From Pseudomonas sp. Bc-h (GTDB taxonomy: Bacteria; Pseudomonadota; Gammaproteobacteria; Pseudomonadales; Pseudomonadaceae): a DNA stretch of 64,000 bases. The position numbers and the translations under genes were made by a program. The stretch covers positions 198,275-262,274 of the forward strand of contig NZ_MUIN01000011.1 of NCBI RefSeq assembly GCF_002080045.1, written 5' to 3'. The notes below the pieces were generated by a model that saw nothing but the letters and a program-made list of their open reading frames with translations, was not told the origin of the DNA and did not search any database. Below are positions 53,904 to 60,993 of the stretch, in pieces (the stretch's first letter is position 1; every line of letters begins with the position of its first letter).

Positions 53904-54105
53904 ACGATAAGCCCTGTGTAAGTGTGGGCAGTATCACTGCAGGAAAGCCCTCAATGCTCAAGCGCTGCACACTGCTCGACTGCACAGAGTTAGGCTCGGA
54001 TGTTCCGCTCGATAACCACACAAGTCATGCCACGCATGAAGCGCTCGGCTTCGCTGAAACCGTGCGGCGGTGTATTTCCTGAAACGCGTGGGCACTGAAA
54101 TCCTG
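53900..54105 (+). pseudogene. Remnant of a GNAT aminoglycoside-type acetyltransferase
   Basis: The frame reads CTELGSDVPLDNHTSHATHE followed by ALGFAETVRRC. This resembles the C-terminal 40 residues of AAC(6')-like GNAT enzymes (GCxELASDxxLxNxxSHxxHxALGFxETE). A single-base shift right after ALGFAE restores the expected ending VYFLKR in another frame. The N-terminal acetyl-CoA domain is gone, so this is a dead fragment. Confidence 0.7.
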
Positions 54106-54109
54106 ACGC

Positions 54110-54349
54110 CTACCAATAGTAATCCTTATATTTTTCGCAGTTGAAGAACAGCTCCAGGCCTATGCCCCAGGCAACGACAAAACCCCAGATGAGGACATCA
54201 TTGATATGGGCTTCGAGGAATCTGGTTCCTGTCGCGCCAAGGGTGATGAGGGAAACACCTGCCCATTGGCGAGGGCGTTTGTGAACCAACTTTCGGTTGA
54301 GCACGTAGCAGGCGGTGCAAGCGAGGAAGCAACCGAGCAGGAATAGCAT
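54110..54349 (-). CDS. Small membrane protein, 79 aa
   Basis: Three hydrophobic stretches (about residues 1-15, 28-45 and 50-68) and a charged C-terminus ending EKYKDYYW. It follows the next small membrane protein gene by 6 bases on the same strand. No family recognised; with its two neighbours it may be a separate toxin/immunity-type cassette. Confidence 0.6.
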   Translation of the reverse strand: MLFLLGCFLACTACYVLNRKLVHKRPRQWAGVSLITLGATGTRFLEAHINDVLIWGFVVAWGIGLELFFNCEKYKDYYW

Positions 54350-54355
54350 AGGCGG

Positions 54356-54592
54356 TTAGTCCTGGTCTCTGGTGAATTGGTCGCGACTGGAGAACAAGGA
54401 ATAACCCGTTACAGTGAGCATCAAAAGCGCGGCGAACAGCTCGTCGCTTTTGCTGGATAGCTTGAAAAACGCGATTACCCCGCAGACCAGCATCAACATC
54501 CCGAGCCACTTTCTCCAGAATCTGGGTTTGAGCTTATAGGTGAGCAGCGTACTGATCGTCATGCCTAGGCCAACGAGTATGGGAAGCGTCAT
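54356..54592 (-). CDS. Small membrane protein, 78 aa
   Basis: Start ATG 54592 overlaps the stop of the upstream gene (ATGA), so it is coupled to it. Hydrophobic segments at about residues 3-18, 30-46 and 54-68; ends with SSRDQFTRDQD. Unknown function; small size and coupling resemble an immunity protein, which is only a guess. Confidence 0.65.
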   Translation of the reverse strand: MTLPILVGLGMTISTLLTYKLKPRFWRKWLGMLMLVCGVIAFFKLSSKSDELFAALLMLTVTGYSLFSSRDQFTRDQD

Positions 54593-55077
54593 CGCACGCC
54601 TCCCTGATTTTTGAGCAGCATCGCTCTGGATGTGGGTTGTGGGCCGATGCCTCCCTCCACCCAAGCCTGAACTGCAACTACGACGTCACCCGAGTGGCGG
54701 GTATCAGAAAGCAACTTCACAGAAAGTCCTGCAAAGCCTCCAGCAGTTGTTTTCTGCCAAACCCTCTTTGATGGGAACCCTCTACCAATGATTATTGACG
54801 CCGCCAAAGCCAAAGCGTCAGTCTGATCATTGAACAATTCCGCTTGCTTGCGCGTCAGTGGGTCCGACACTGCAACCACCATCTCGCACGGCCGGCTCTG
54901 CGCCAGCATTCGGTCATAAGTTTCGGCAATAAAGTCGGCGACTCTCCAGTGATCACTACCACAATTCGGAATTCGTAGAGACCTCAGGGTGGGTACGTCT
55001 TTTGCCATGACAGTAAAACGCATAAGGGTGAACAGGAGACCAAAGTGGCCGACGTGTAGAGTTTTTTCCAGCTGCAT
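54589..55077 (-). CDS. Unrecognised soluble protein, 162 aa
   Basis: ATG 55077 (MQLEKTLHVGHFGLLFTLMR) is chosen because it follows a caaggg site; the frame is open further upstream to 55146. It has no signal peptide and a mixed alpha/beta composition, with DALALAASIIIGRGFP and SGDVVVAVQAWVEGGIGP. It lies directly beyond the last effector stub of the type VI array, on the same strand, and is coupled to two small membrane proteins. I do not recognise a family. Confidence 0.6.
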   Translation of the reverse strand: MQLEKTLHVGHFGLLFTLMRFTVMAKDVPTLRSLRIPNCGSDHWRVADFIAETYDRMLAQSRPCEMVVAVSDPLTRKQAELFNDQTDALALAASIIIGRGFPSKRVWQKTTAGGFAGLSVKLLSDTRHSGDVVVAVQAWVEGGIGPQPTSRAMLLKNQGGVR

Positions 55078-55187
55078 CGAGTCGCCCTTGAGAGTCGGTG
55101 GGGCGAGCGAGTTTGCGCTATACGATGTTATCCATGAATGCGCCAAAGACTAAAAAAGAGAGTGCTTACCTCGGTTTCGGATAGGTC

Positions 55188-55332
55188 CTACGCTTTCAAT
55201 AGCTTCCCCCTCGACACGCTTGAGCGAGAAACAGCCACCCAGCCACTTAGCCCACCGCCCAAGGAGGCGCAGGCTTCAGTGCCAGCCCTCTCGCCAACTC
55301 TGCAGTTCACCCCAGCAATGCCAAGGCTATTA
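55188..55332 (-). pseudogene. T6SS effector C-terminal stub, sixth unit (no immunity gene)
   Basis: The frame begins CVFNSLGIAGVNCRVGERAG and continues TEACASLGGGLSGW before drifting out of frame. It matches the stub at 56944 (SNSLGITVVDCGAGERAGP). No immunity paralogue follows it; the next gene is unrelated. Confidence 0.65.
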
Positions 55333-55340
55333 AAAACGCA

Positions 55341-55706
55341 TCAACCTAATATCCCCCAAACAAACAGAGCGGCCGACCAGACCGTGCACGCTATAAATGG
55401 CGGATACACCTTTTTCTTTAGACTCTTGGGAATAGCGAGAACCTCTTTCTCCACTACACTTCCATCTCGCACATAAAGACTGGGATGCATACAGATTGCT
55501 ACTATCGCGCTACAGCGCATTACTTTTCCTGCAAGTCCAAATCTCTGCATCCAGAATTTATTTCCTATTACCAGACGACTGTCGCCTAAAATACATTCCA
55601 AAGTATCTATATGTTTATAAGACACAATCACTGCCCAAGACGTCATGAACGGTAAAGGCAGCATTATGGCCATGTTGACAACATCAGCAACGTCGAGCTT
55701 ACCCAT
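55341..55706 (-). CDS. T6SS immunity paralogue, unit 5
   Basis: A 121-aa membrane protein from ATG 55706 (MGKLDVADVVNMA), overlapping the upstream stub. Two to three hydrophobic segments and the family blocks MLPLPFMTSWAVIVSYKHID, GLAGKVMRCSAI and KKVYPPFIAC align with the immunity gene at 57730. Probably an orphan immunity protein against a lost effector variant. Confidence 0.75.
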   Translation of the reverse strand: MGKLDVADVVNMAIMLPLPFMTSWAVIVSYKHIDTLECILGDSRLVIGNKFWMQRFGLAGKVMRCSAIVAICMHPSLYVRDGSVVEKEVLAIPKSLKKKVYPPFIACTVWSAALFVWGILG

Positions 55707-55762
55707 AAAAACTCTCATAGATGACATCATCAACTTCTTCATCTCTCATGCCGCCAACTAAT
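55699..55762 (-). pseudogene. Effector C-terminal tip stub, unit 5
   Basis: Reads LVGGMRDEEVDDVIYESFYG then stop, matching the effector ending GEKFSEVLYGEIDD. It starts right at the stop of the broken immunity copy and overlaps the start of the unit-5 immunity gene, repeating the intact unit's effector/immunity overlap. Confidence 0.65.
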
Positions 55763-56141
55763 ATCCGAAAACATAACCAGATACTATCAGCGCAGCAAAC
55801 CATATATGAGAAGCAATAAACGGAGGGTACAACCAACGTTTGAGTCGCTTAGGCATCTTCGCAACTTCACTTTCAAGCACCAGCCCTCTCCAAATGTAAA
55901 TTCTCGGCATCAAACATGTAAGAAAGACACTTCCACATGTAATCATTTCACCAAGCAGGCCTAAATGCTTTATGAATTTTCGATCTTACTGCAGGAGCAG
56001 ACTGCGACAGAATACCTGTTCCAATTTATCTACCAACAAATGGGAAGTGATGGCGGTCCAAATCATGATAAAAGGTAAAGGCAAAGCAACACAAACCGAC
56101 ACAAGCTCCTGGTTTGTCAACTTACTGAAGGATATCGTCAT
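55758..56141 (-). pseudogene. T6SS immunity paralogue with one nonsense codon, unit 4
   Basis: From ATG 56141 the frame gives ELVSVCVALPLPFIMIWTAI, then TSHLLVDKLEQVFCRSLLLQ, a TAA at 55986-55988 (codon 52), and continues in the same frame (DRKFIKHLGLLGEMITCGSV ... RWLYPPFIASHIW). Apart from this one stop the whole 127-codon frame aligns with the other immunity copies, so it is a recent pseudogene or a read-through case. Confidence 0.75.
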
Positions 56142-56548
56142 AGATAACGTCCCCTAAGGCTTCAACTTGACTACCCCCGATTTCACTTCCCGCCCAACCG
56201 CTTGTCGCACCAATCATCGCAATGCAGGCAGTAGTACCAAACCCTCTGGTGGCAGCGCCCAAAATTAACGCGCACCAGCTTTTCGAGAGATGTCCTCCGA
56301 TAGACGCTCCGGCTACACCCCCACCCAAACTCCCAATCAACTTCCCCCCCTCCAGATACCGCGCTTTCCTGCACTACCGTTCATCTCCCGCAAGACAAGC
56401 CTCTCTGATCTCCAGCGAAGTAGACGCCACATCCAGCGCGACGCCGATGTATCCGCCGCGTTTGATGATGGTCGCAGCTCTCGCCACACCTGCCACGGTA
56501 TCGGCGTAGCGGGCGATCTCGCCGTGCTTCGTGTTGCTTTTGGTCGAT
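56122..56548 (-). pseudogene. T6SS effector C-terminal fragment with one nonsense codon, unit 4
   Basis: About 140 codons homologous to residues ~185-325 of the intact effector: IARYADTVAGVARAATIIKR, GGYIGVALDVASTSLEIREA and CLAGDER, then TAG (56374-56376) where the intact copy has CAG, then CRKARYLEGGKLIGSLGGGV and a glycine-rich tail ending DVIYDDILQ. Nucleotide similarity to 58310-58518 is very high; it breaks at TCGACCAAAAGC, marking a likely recombination junction. Confidence 0.85.
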
Positions 56549-56582
56549 AACGCGCCTCAGTCACAACAAAAACACACATGAC

Positions 56583-56954
56583 TTACCAGACGAACACACC
56601 ACAAATAAATAGTGCAACTGTCCATATGCCAGACGCAATGAAGGGAGGGTAGACCGTCACTTTCCACTCTTTAGGTACCGCATCGACTTCCTCTTGCAAG
56701 ACCGATCCATTTCGCACAAATGATTTTGGGCAGATAAGAATTGCACAGACCGAACCGCAGAGCATTATCTTACCTGCGATTCCTAGCCCTTTCATAACTG
56801 CCTTGTTTTCATTAACAAACTTGCTGCGCACCCATACACTCTCTAACTTAGCCACCATTCGATGAGAAACAATTGCCGACCATAATGCTATAAGCGGCAG
56901 AGGGCCAACTACCATCAGGGTCACGATATCAGTGAACGCTGTTCTACTCATCAT
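56583..56954 (-). CDS. T6SS immunity paralogue, unit 3
   Basis: A 123-aa membrane protein from ATG 56954 (MMSRTAFTDIVTLM), overlapping its effector stub. Blocks GPLPLIALWSAIVSHRMV, GLGIAGKIMLCGSV and VTVYPPFIASGIWTVAL align with the other copies. It is intact, so it may still protect against effectors from other strains. Confidence 0.75.
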   Translation of the reverse strand: MMSRTAFTDIVTLMVVGPLPLIALWSAIVSHRMVAKLESVWVRSKFVNENKAVMKGLGIAGKIMLCGSVCAILICPKSFVRNGSVLQEEVDAVPKEWKVTVYPPFIASGIWTVALFICGVFVW

Positions 56955-57195
56955 TACCCTCGTAGATGACCTCACCAAATTTTTCACCTCCCCTTCCTCC
57001 GACTTCGCCTCCTGCCAAGCTACTTAGCCATCCGCACACGGCGGGGCAGTCTTTAGGGCCAGCCCTCTCGCCAGCACCGCAGTCCACCACAGTAATGCCA
57101 AGACTATTTGATCCCGACTGGCAAGCTGCAACATGAGACGCAAGCTTGCCTTGCAAATCAAATAGACTAGATTTGTAGTCAATTTTCGAACCCGA
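56944..57195 (-). pseudogene. Effector C-terminal stub, unit 3 (Cys-containing variant)
   Basis: About 84 codons: HVAACQSGSNSLGITVVDCG, then AGERAGPKDCPAVCGWLSSL and the shared tail AGGEVGGRGGEKFGEVIYEG. The tail matches the intact effector, but the part before it differs, so it comes from another toxin-tip type; the stub at 55188 is its relative. A stop codon lies just upstream at the 5' end. Confidence 0.7.
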
Positions 57196-57214
57196 TATTT
57201 AACGTTCCGTATTG

Positions 57215-57616
57215 CTACAAACAAACCTCACGGGCGCTTTTTATCGAGCCCCAGATCAGAAAATTGCACGCGATCAACGCTAACATCCAAACCCAACATG
57301 CCATAAACGGCGGATACAGAATCATTTTTTGCCTCTTGGACACAGCCAGCACTTCGCTTTCGATAATCCAGCCCCTTCGGATACAAAATCGCCAATTAAT
57401 ACATAGTGCAAATATCGAACTACAGTACATGACCTCCCCTACAATTCCCAAACCGCGCATCCAAACTATGTCTTTCCTCACGAAAGAGCTGCGTGAAAAA
57501 ATCGTGTCCAGATCATCTATCAACTTGTGCGACGCTATCGCCGTCCATAGAGGGATAAACGGCAAAGACAGCGTAACTATCATCGTTATTAAGTCAGTGA
57601 TACCCGACCTAATCAT
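57215..57616 (-). CDS. T6SS immunity paralogue, unit 2
   Basis: A 133-aa membrane protein from ATG 57616 (MIRSGITDLITMIV). Blocks LSLPFIPLWTAIASHKLIDD, GLGIVGEVMYCSSI and MILYPPFMACWVWMLAL match the family; the C-terminus has about 12 extra residues (SAREVCL end). It is preceded by a short effector stub. Confidence 0.75.
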   Translation of the reverse strand: MIRSGITDLITMIVTLSLPFIPLWTAIASHKLIDDLDTIFSRSSFVRKDIVWMRGLGIVGEVMYCSSIFALCINWRFCIRRGWIIESEVLAVSKRQKMILYPPFMACWVWMLALIACNFLIWGSIKSAREVCL

Positions 57617-57729
57617 AAGCTCTCTCATAAATCATCTCGCCCATCATCTCTACTGCCACTCCTCCCACTTCACCTCCTGCCCATGAAGCTGTTAAGTTAC
57701 TTTCCTCATTTTGATTTGCGTCATGTGAT
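57609..57729 (-). pseudogene. Effector C-terminal tip stub, unit 2
   Basis: Frame reads SHDANQNEESNLTASWAGGE then VGGVAVEMMGEMIYERAYD and stops inside the start of the unit-2 immunity gene. The WAGGEVGG...MIYE pattern copies the intact effector's ending (WGGGEIGG...EVLYGE). Confidence 0.7.
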
Positions 57730-58098
57730 TTAGAGATAAGCAGCACCCCATATAAATAGTGCAATTGTCCATATAAAAAGAGCAGAAAACGGGTAACAAA
57801 GCTTTAACTTCAAGCTTCTGGGGACCGATAAGATTTCGCGCTCAATGGCGTCCCCTCTCGATACGCTCCAACGAGGAAATAAGAAGACTAAAAATACTGC
57901 CCCGCACCTCATAACTTTACCTGCCATCCCCAAACGCCTATGCAGCCGTTCATTCACCTTAAGAAACTTACTGCATGGAAAATGAGCTTCTAGCTGATCG
58001 AGTAGTAGATAAGAGGCCAAATACACCCAGCCTGTGACAACTGGAAGCGGAAGAGCTATCAACACTGTAATGAAATCAGAAATTCTAGATCTAATCAT
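57730..58098 (-). CDS. T6SS immunity protein, unit 1 (partner of the intact effector)
   Basis: A 122-aa inner-membrane protein. ATG 58098 (MIRSRISDFITVLI) lies inside the end of the effector gene with a tggag site 7 bases before it, an 8-base overlap. Three hydrophobic segments (about residues 8-30, 62-78 and 100-120); blocks ALPLPVVTGWVYLASYLLLD and GMAGKVMRCGAV define the family. It should block the effector at the membrane, by analogy with pore-former immunity proteins. Confidence 0.8.
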   Translation of the reverse strand: MIRSRISDFITVLIALPLPVVTGWVYLASYLLLDQLEAHFPCSKFLKVNERLHRRLGMAGKVMRCGAVFLVFLFPRWSVSRGDAIEREILSVPRSLKLKLCYPFSALFIWTIALFIWGAAYL

Positions 58099-59068
58099 CA
58101 ATTTCTCCATACAATACTTCACTGAATTTTTCCCCTTTCACGCCTCCAATCTCACCTCCACCCCAGCCCCCCAACCCGCTTCCCACTGCTACACATGCAG
58201 TCACCCCCCTGCCTCGCGTAATAACACCCAATAAAACAGTGCATAGCTTTTCAGATACAACAGATGCAAATGAACCTCCTGCAACCCCCCCAACCAAACT
58301 CCCCATCAATTTCCCCCCCTCCACATACCGCGCCTTCCTGCACTGCCGCTCATCCCCCGCAAGACAAGCCTCTCTGATCTCCAGCGACGTAGACGCCACA
58401 TCCAGCGCGACGCCGATGTATCCGCCGCGTTTGATGATCGTTGCGGCTTTTGCGACGCCGGCAACGGTGTCGGCGTAGCGTGCGATTTCGCGGTGTTTCG
58501 AATAGCTTTTGGTCGACAGGCCCAACATGTCTTTGATGCGGGTGTTTCTGCCGAGTCCCGAGCCGGTGCTGGCAACGCTGCTGAGTTGCTTTTGGATGTT
58601 GGCTTCCAGCAGTGCGCGTTTCTGGAAGAAGAGTTCGCGGTTCTGGAGTTTCCCCGAGGACATATGGCTTTTGTACAGGGCGTTGATTTCTTCCAGGCTG
58701 CTCTCGATGCTTTTGAGGTGTCGGCTCCAGCCATCGGAGACGACGCCTGTCGCTATGGACGTTCTATCGATGACGTCCTGCAGGCAGTCGTAGTTATCAA
58801 GGACGTAACTGTCGCCTTCCATGCCGTTGATGAGCAGCATGTGGTGCACTTCAGTGGCCTTTCTCATCAGGTAGGCTTCCTGAGCGGTGCAGGCTTTGGT
58901 CGAGTAGTCGCCAATGATGACCAGCTCGCCGGCGAGCACGACGCTGTCGCGGATATGCGCGTTGAGGGTGTCGAACTTGGCCAGGGATTTACCGGCGAGG
59001 GAAACGCTGGATTTCAAGCCCTGGTAGGTTTGCATGCGTGGGTTGATGAAGCTGTAGGGAGTGGCCAT
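58091..59068 (-). CDS. Hcp-linked T6SS effector with glycine-zipper C-terminus
   Basis: A 325-aa protein starting 8 bases after hcp. The N-terminal two-thirds is helical, with MATPYSFINPRMQTYQGLKS, GELVIIGDYSTKACTAQEAY and TASDGWSRHL-like (seen as VVSDGWSRHLKSI) segments. The C-terminal 75 residues hold three Gly-rich hydrophobic runs (GGKLMGSLVGGVAGGSF, LLGVITRGRGVTACVAVGSG, LGGWGGGEIGGVKG). Small Hcp-dependent effectors with glycine zippers, such as Tse4, form membrane pores; this one is likely of that kind. No enzyme motif seen. Confidence 0.8.
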   Translation of the reverse strand: MATPYSFINPRMQTYQGLKSSVSLAGKSLAKFDTLNAHIRDSVVLAGELVIIGDYSTKACTAQEAYLMRKATEVHHMLLINGMEGDSYVLDNYDCLQDVIDRTSIATGVVSDGWSRHLKSIESSLEEINALYKSHMSSGKLQNRELFFQKRALLEANIQKQLSSVASTGSGLGRNTRIKDMLGLSTKSYSKHREIARYADTVAGVAKAATIIKRGGYIGVALDVASTSLEIREACLAGDERQCRKARYVEGGKLMGSLVGGVAGGSFASVVSEKLCTVLLGVITRGRGVTACVAVGSGLGGWGGGEIGGVKGEKFSEVLYGEIDD

Positions 59069-59076
59069 GGGATTCC

Positions 59077-59565
59077 TCAGGCGTATTTTTTGTTGCCGAT
59101 TCGGTCCCAGCCACCTGCGACGTTGCCGCCGCCGCTGCCGTCGGTGCGTTTTTGTTGGGTGTAAACGGTTTTGATCCGCCCGTAGTTGAGCTGCACGATT
59201 TCAACGGGCACGCCGGAGCTGGCGTTCTGCGTGTATTCGGAAATGATCACTTCTTCGAGGATGATCTCGAAGTACTTGAGCTTGTCGGCCCCCGCACGGT
59301 TGAGCGTGAGCCTGACTTCTTTCAGATGATCGCCAGCGCAGCAGGCTTCCATCAGCCTGCAGCTGGCGCTGTCCAGAAACTTGGTGAAGGTGAGATTGGT
59401 CAGTGTGGTACGGCCGGATGAAGCGCCACCTGCGGAGCTTGCCGTGGCGGTTGTACTTTGATGACTGCCGAAGTGATAGCCGTCGATTTCGATCCAGTTC
59501 TTGTGTTTGTCATCCAGGGCCTCACCACTGATCCCATCGATTTTGATGAATGCGTCTAACGCCAT
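59077..59565 (-). CDS. hcp: Type VI secretion tube protein Hcp (orphan)
   Basis: A 162-aa Hcp1-like protein: ALDAFIKIDGISGEALDDKH, LTFTKFLDSASCRLMEACC and VEIVQLNYGRIKTVYTQQK match the tube-protein fold, and the length equals P. aeruginosa Hcp1. ATG 59565 follows taaggagagc. No sheath, baseplate or VgrG gene is nearby, so it is an orphan hcp working with a T6SS encoded elsewhere; Hcp acts as both tube and chaperone for small effectors. Confidence 0.9.
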   Translation of the reverse strand: MALDAFIKIDGISGEALDDKHKNWIEIDGYHFGSHQSTTATASSAGGASSGRTTLTNLTFTKFLDSASCRLMEACCAGDHLKEVRLTLNRAGADKLKYFEIILEEVIISEYTQNASSGVPVEIVQLNYGRIKTVYTQQKRTDGSGGGNVAGGWDRIGNKKYA

Positions 59566-59829
59566 GCCTGCTCTCCTTACCGTTATTAAGAAATGTTTCG
59601 GCTGCGGAGTCTGTGGGTAATACAAGGCGTCGGGACGTGGCCTGTTGCGCTGCAAAACGTAGGATTTTTTTGTATTCGGTCGCGATTTTTCCTACACGCT
59701 AAGTGCTAGAACGATCGCTTAAATGCTCGCTAGTGCACTGCTGATGGGGCTGAATCTATAATTGCCTCTACCTACACGCCGTGCCGTTCTGCTGCACTGC
59801 GCTCCAACTCCGCCGATCAGCACGCTCAC

Positions 59830-60255
59830 ATGCCTCGAAACAATCTCTCGCTTCATAAAATCCTCGGTTTCTTGAAAACGCTTCGGCTGAGGGTGGCTAA
59901 TGCACTGGCAGCATTTCCAGACCGTCGTGGCGGGGATAGGGAATCCGGGCAGCCCAAGACACCCGCACCCGTTGAGCCGATTGGCCGCGCGCCGTCGGAG
60001 TCGCTCAACACAGAGAAAGTCGAGAAGCGGGCCGAGCGTGATGGAGCAGGAGAGCGGGTCAAAGCGAAACCGGCCAAAACGGTCACGAAGTCACCTGCGG
60101 AGCAGAAAGCGCCTGCCTGTCCTTTCTGCAAAATGACGATGGTGTTGAAGGTGGCCCGATCTGGCGCCAATGCTGGCGGTAATTTTTGGGGGTGCGCGGA
60201 TTACCCGAAATGTCGGGGCATTCGACCGTTTTTTGCGCCGATGAAGGTGCGGTGA
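59830..60255 (+). CDS. Topoisomerase-type C4 zinc-finger protein
   Basis: A 141-aa protein with a basic, low-complexity N-terminal two-thirds and a C-terminal C4 finger (ACPFCKMTMVLKVARS ... NFWGCADYPKCRGIRPF) of the kind found at the end of DNA topoisomerase I. No catalytic domain is present, so it is a small stand-alone DNA- or RNA-binding protein. TATAAT at 59757-59762 is a possible -10 element. Confidence 0.8.
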   Translation: MPRNNLSLHKILGFLKTLRLRVANALAAFPDRRGGDRESGQPKTPAPVEPIGRAPSESLNTEKVEKRAERDGAGERVKAKPAKTVTKSPAEQKAPACPFCKMTMVLKVARSGANAGGNFWGCADYPKCRGIRPFFAPMKVR

Positions 60256-60318
60256 ATGCTGCCTCGTTTGGTTGCCTGACAGCGCAGCGTGAATGTATTT
60301 GCTGCTGCTTCCCGGCAG

Positions 60319-60341
60319 TTCGCGAGCAAGCTTGCTCCCAC
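60319..60341. repeat. Single REP, family A
   Basis: ttcgcgagcaagcttgctcccac, one unpaired copy after the zinc-finger gene. Confidence 0.75.
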
Positions 60342-60547
60342 GGCCTCCGGCCAGAATCAAGAGCGGACTTCGCGCCCCGCGTGTTGTGAGGGCTGACGGA
60401 CGATTCGCCATCGCTCATTAATTCCCCCTCCCCCACATAACATTTTCTCTAAACAATATTTACTCGGGTTTCATTTGATCCTTGCGGCCACGATTCTTAA
60501 AGTGGCCTCACTTAATCGAACTTGCATGAGCAAGAAGGTTTATTCAA

Positions 60548-60772
60548 ATGTTCAAATCCATCGGTATTGCCAGCGCGCTTATTGTTTCTTCTTTATTGGC
60601 CGCACCTTTTGCAATGGCGGAAGAGTCTCCTGCGTTTGTCGCTCGCAATGAAGCAGTTCATGCGAACTTCGAGCAGCACGAGGAGGCCCTTGCCGCCAAG
60701 GCGAAGGAGCAGGACAAGACTCAGCAAGCCTCGACCTATAACCCTCAAGTGGAGAATGCCAAACACACCTGA
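60548..60772 (+). CDS. Small exported protein, 74 aa
   Basis: Sec signal peptide (MFKSIGIASALIVSSLLAAP ... MA) and a hydrophilic, Glu/Lys/Ala-rich helical mature part of about 50 residues. The strong terminator at 60874 supports a single-gene unit. Family not recognised; similar short secreted proteins are common in Pseudomonas. Confidence 0.7.
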   Translation: MFKSIGIASALIVSSLLAAPFAMAEESPAFVARNEAVHANFEQHEEALAAKAKEQDKTQQASTYNPQVENAKHT

Positions 60773-60873
60773 CCTGTACGCCGTTTCAGTTTCTCTCTCG
60801 TTGTTTCACGTCGTTGTTTCATCCTGTTCTGCGCCGTTGCTCCCGGCGTGGGGCCTCAAAAGCTCCAAACTTC

Positions 60874-60900
60874 AGCCGCTGTCCCCAGCGGCTTTTTTTT
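60874..60900 (+). terminator. Rho-independent terminator
   Basis: Stem agccgct / agcggct around a gtcccc loop, followed by eight T, about 100 bases after the small exported protein gene. Confidence 0.85.
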
Positions 60901-60993
60901 GAGCACGAAAAAACAATCAAGCAACTAACAAGAATATGGCTTCGCCTTGATATCACTGCCGATCGCCAATGAGTCCACGGGGAATTTTGATCA

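Noticed and set aside
56337..56579. 80-codon minus-strand ORF with SSNAADTSASRW
   Set aside because: Out-of-frame shadow of the effector fragment; the same shadow exists opposite frame of the intact effector at 58306.
53616..60260. Genomic island with attachment sites
   Set aside because: The stretch is accessory in content, but no integrase, tRNA or flanking direct repeats were found.
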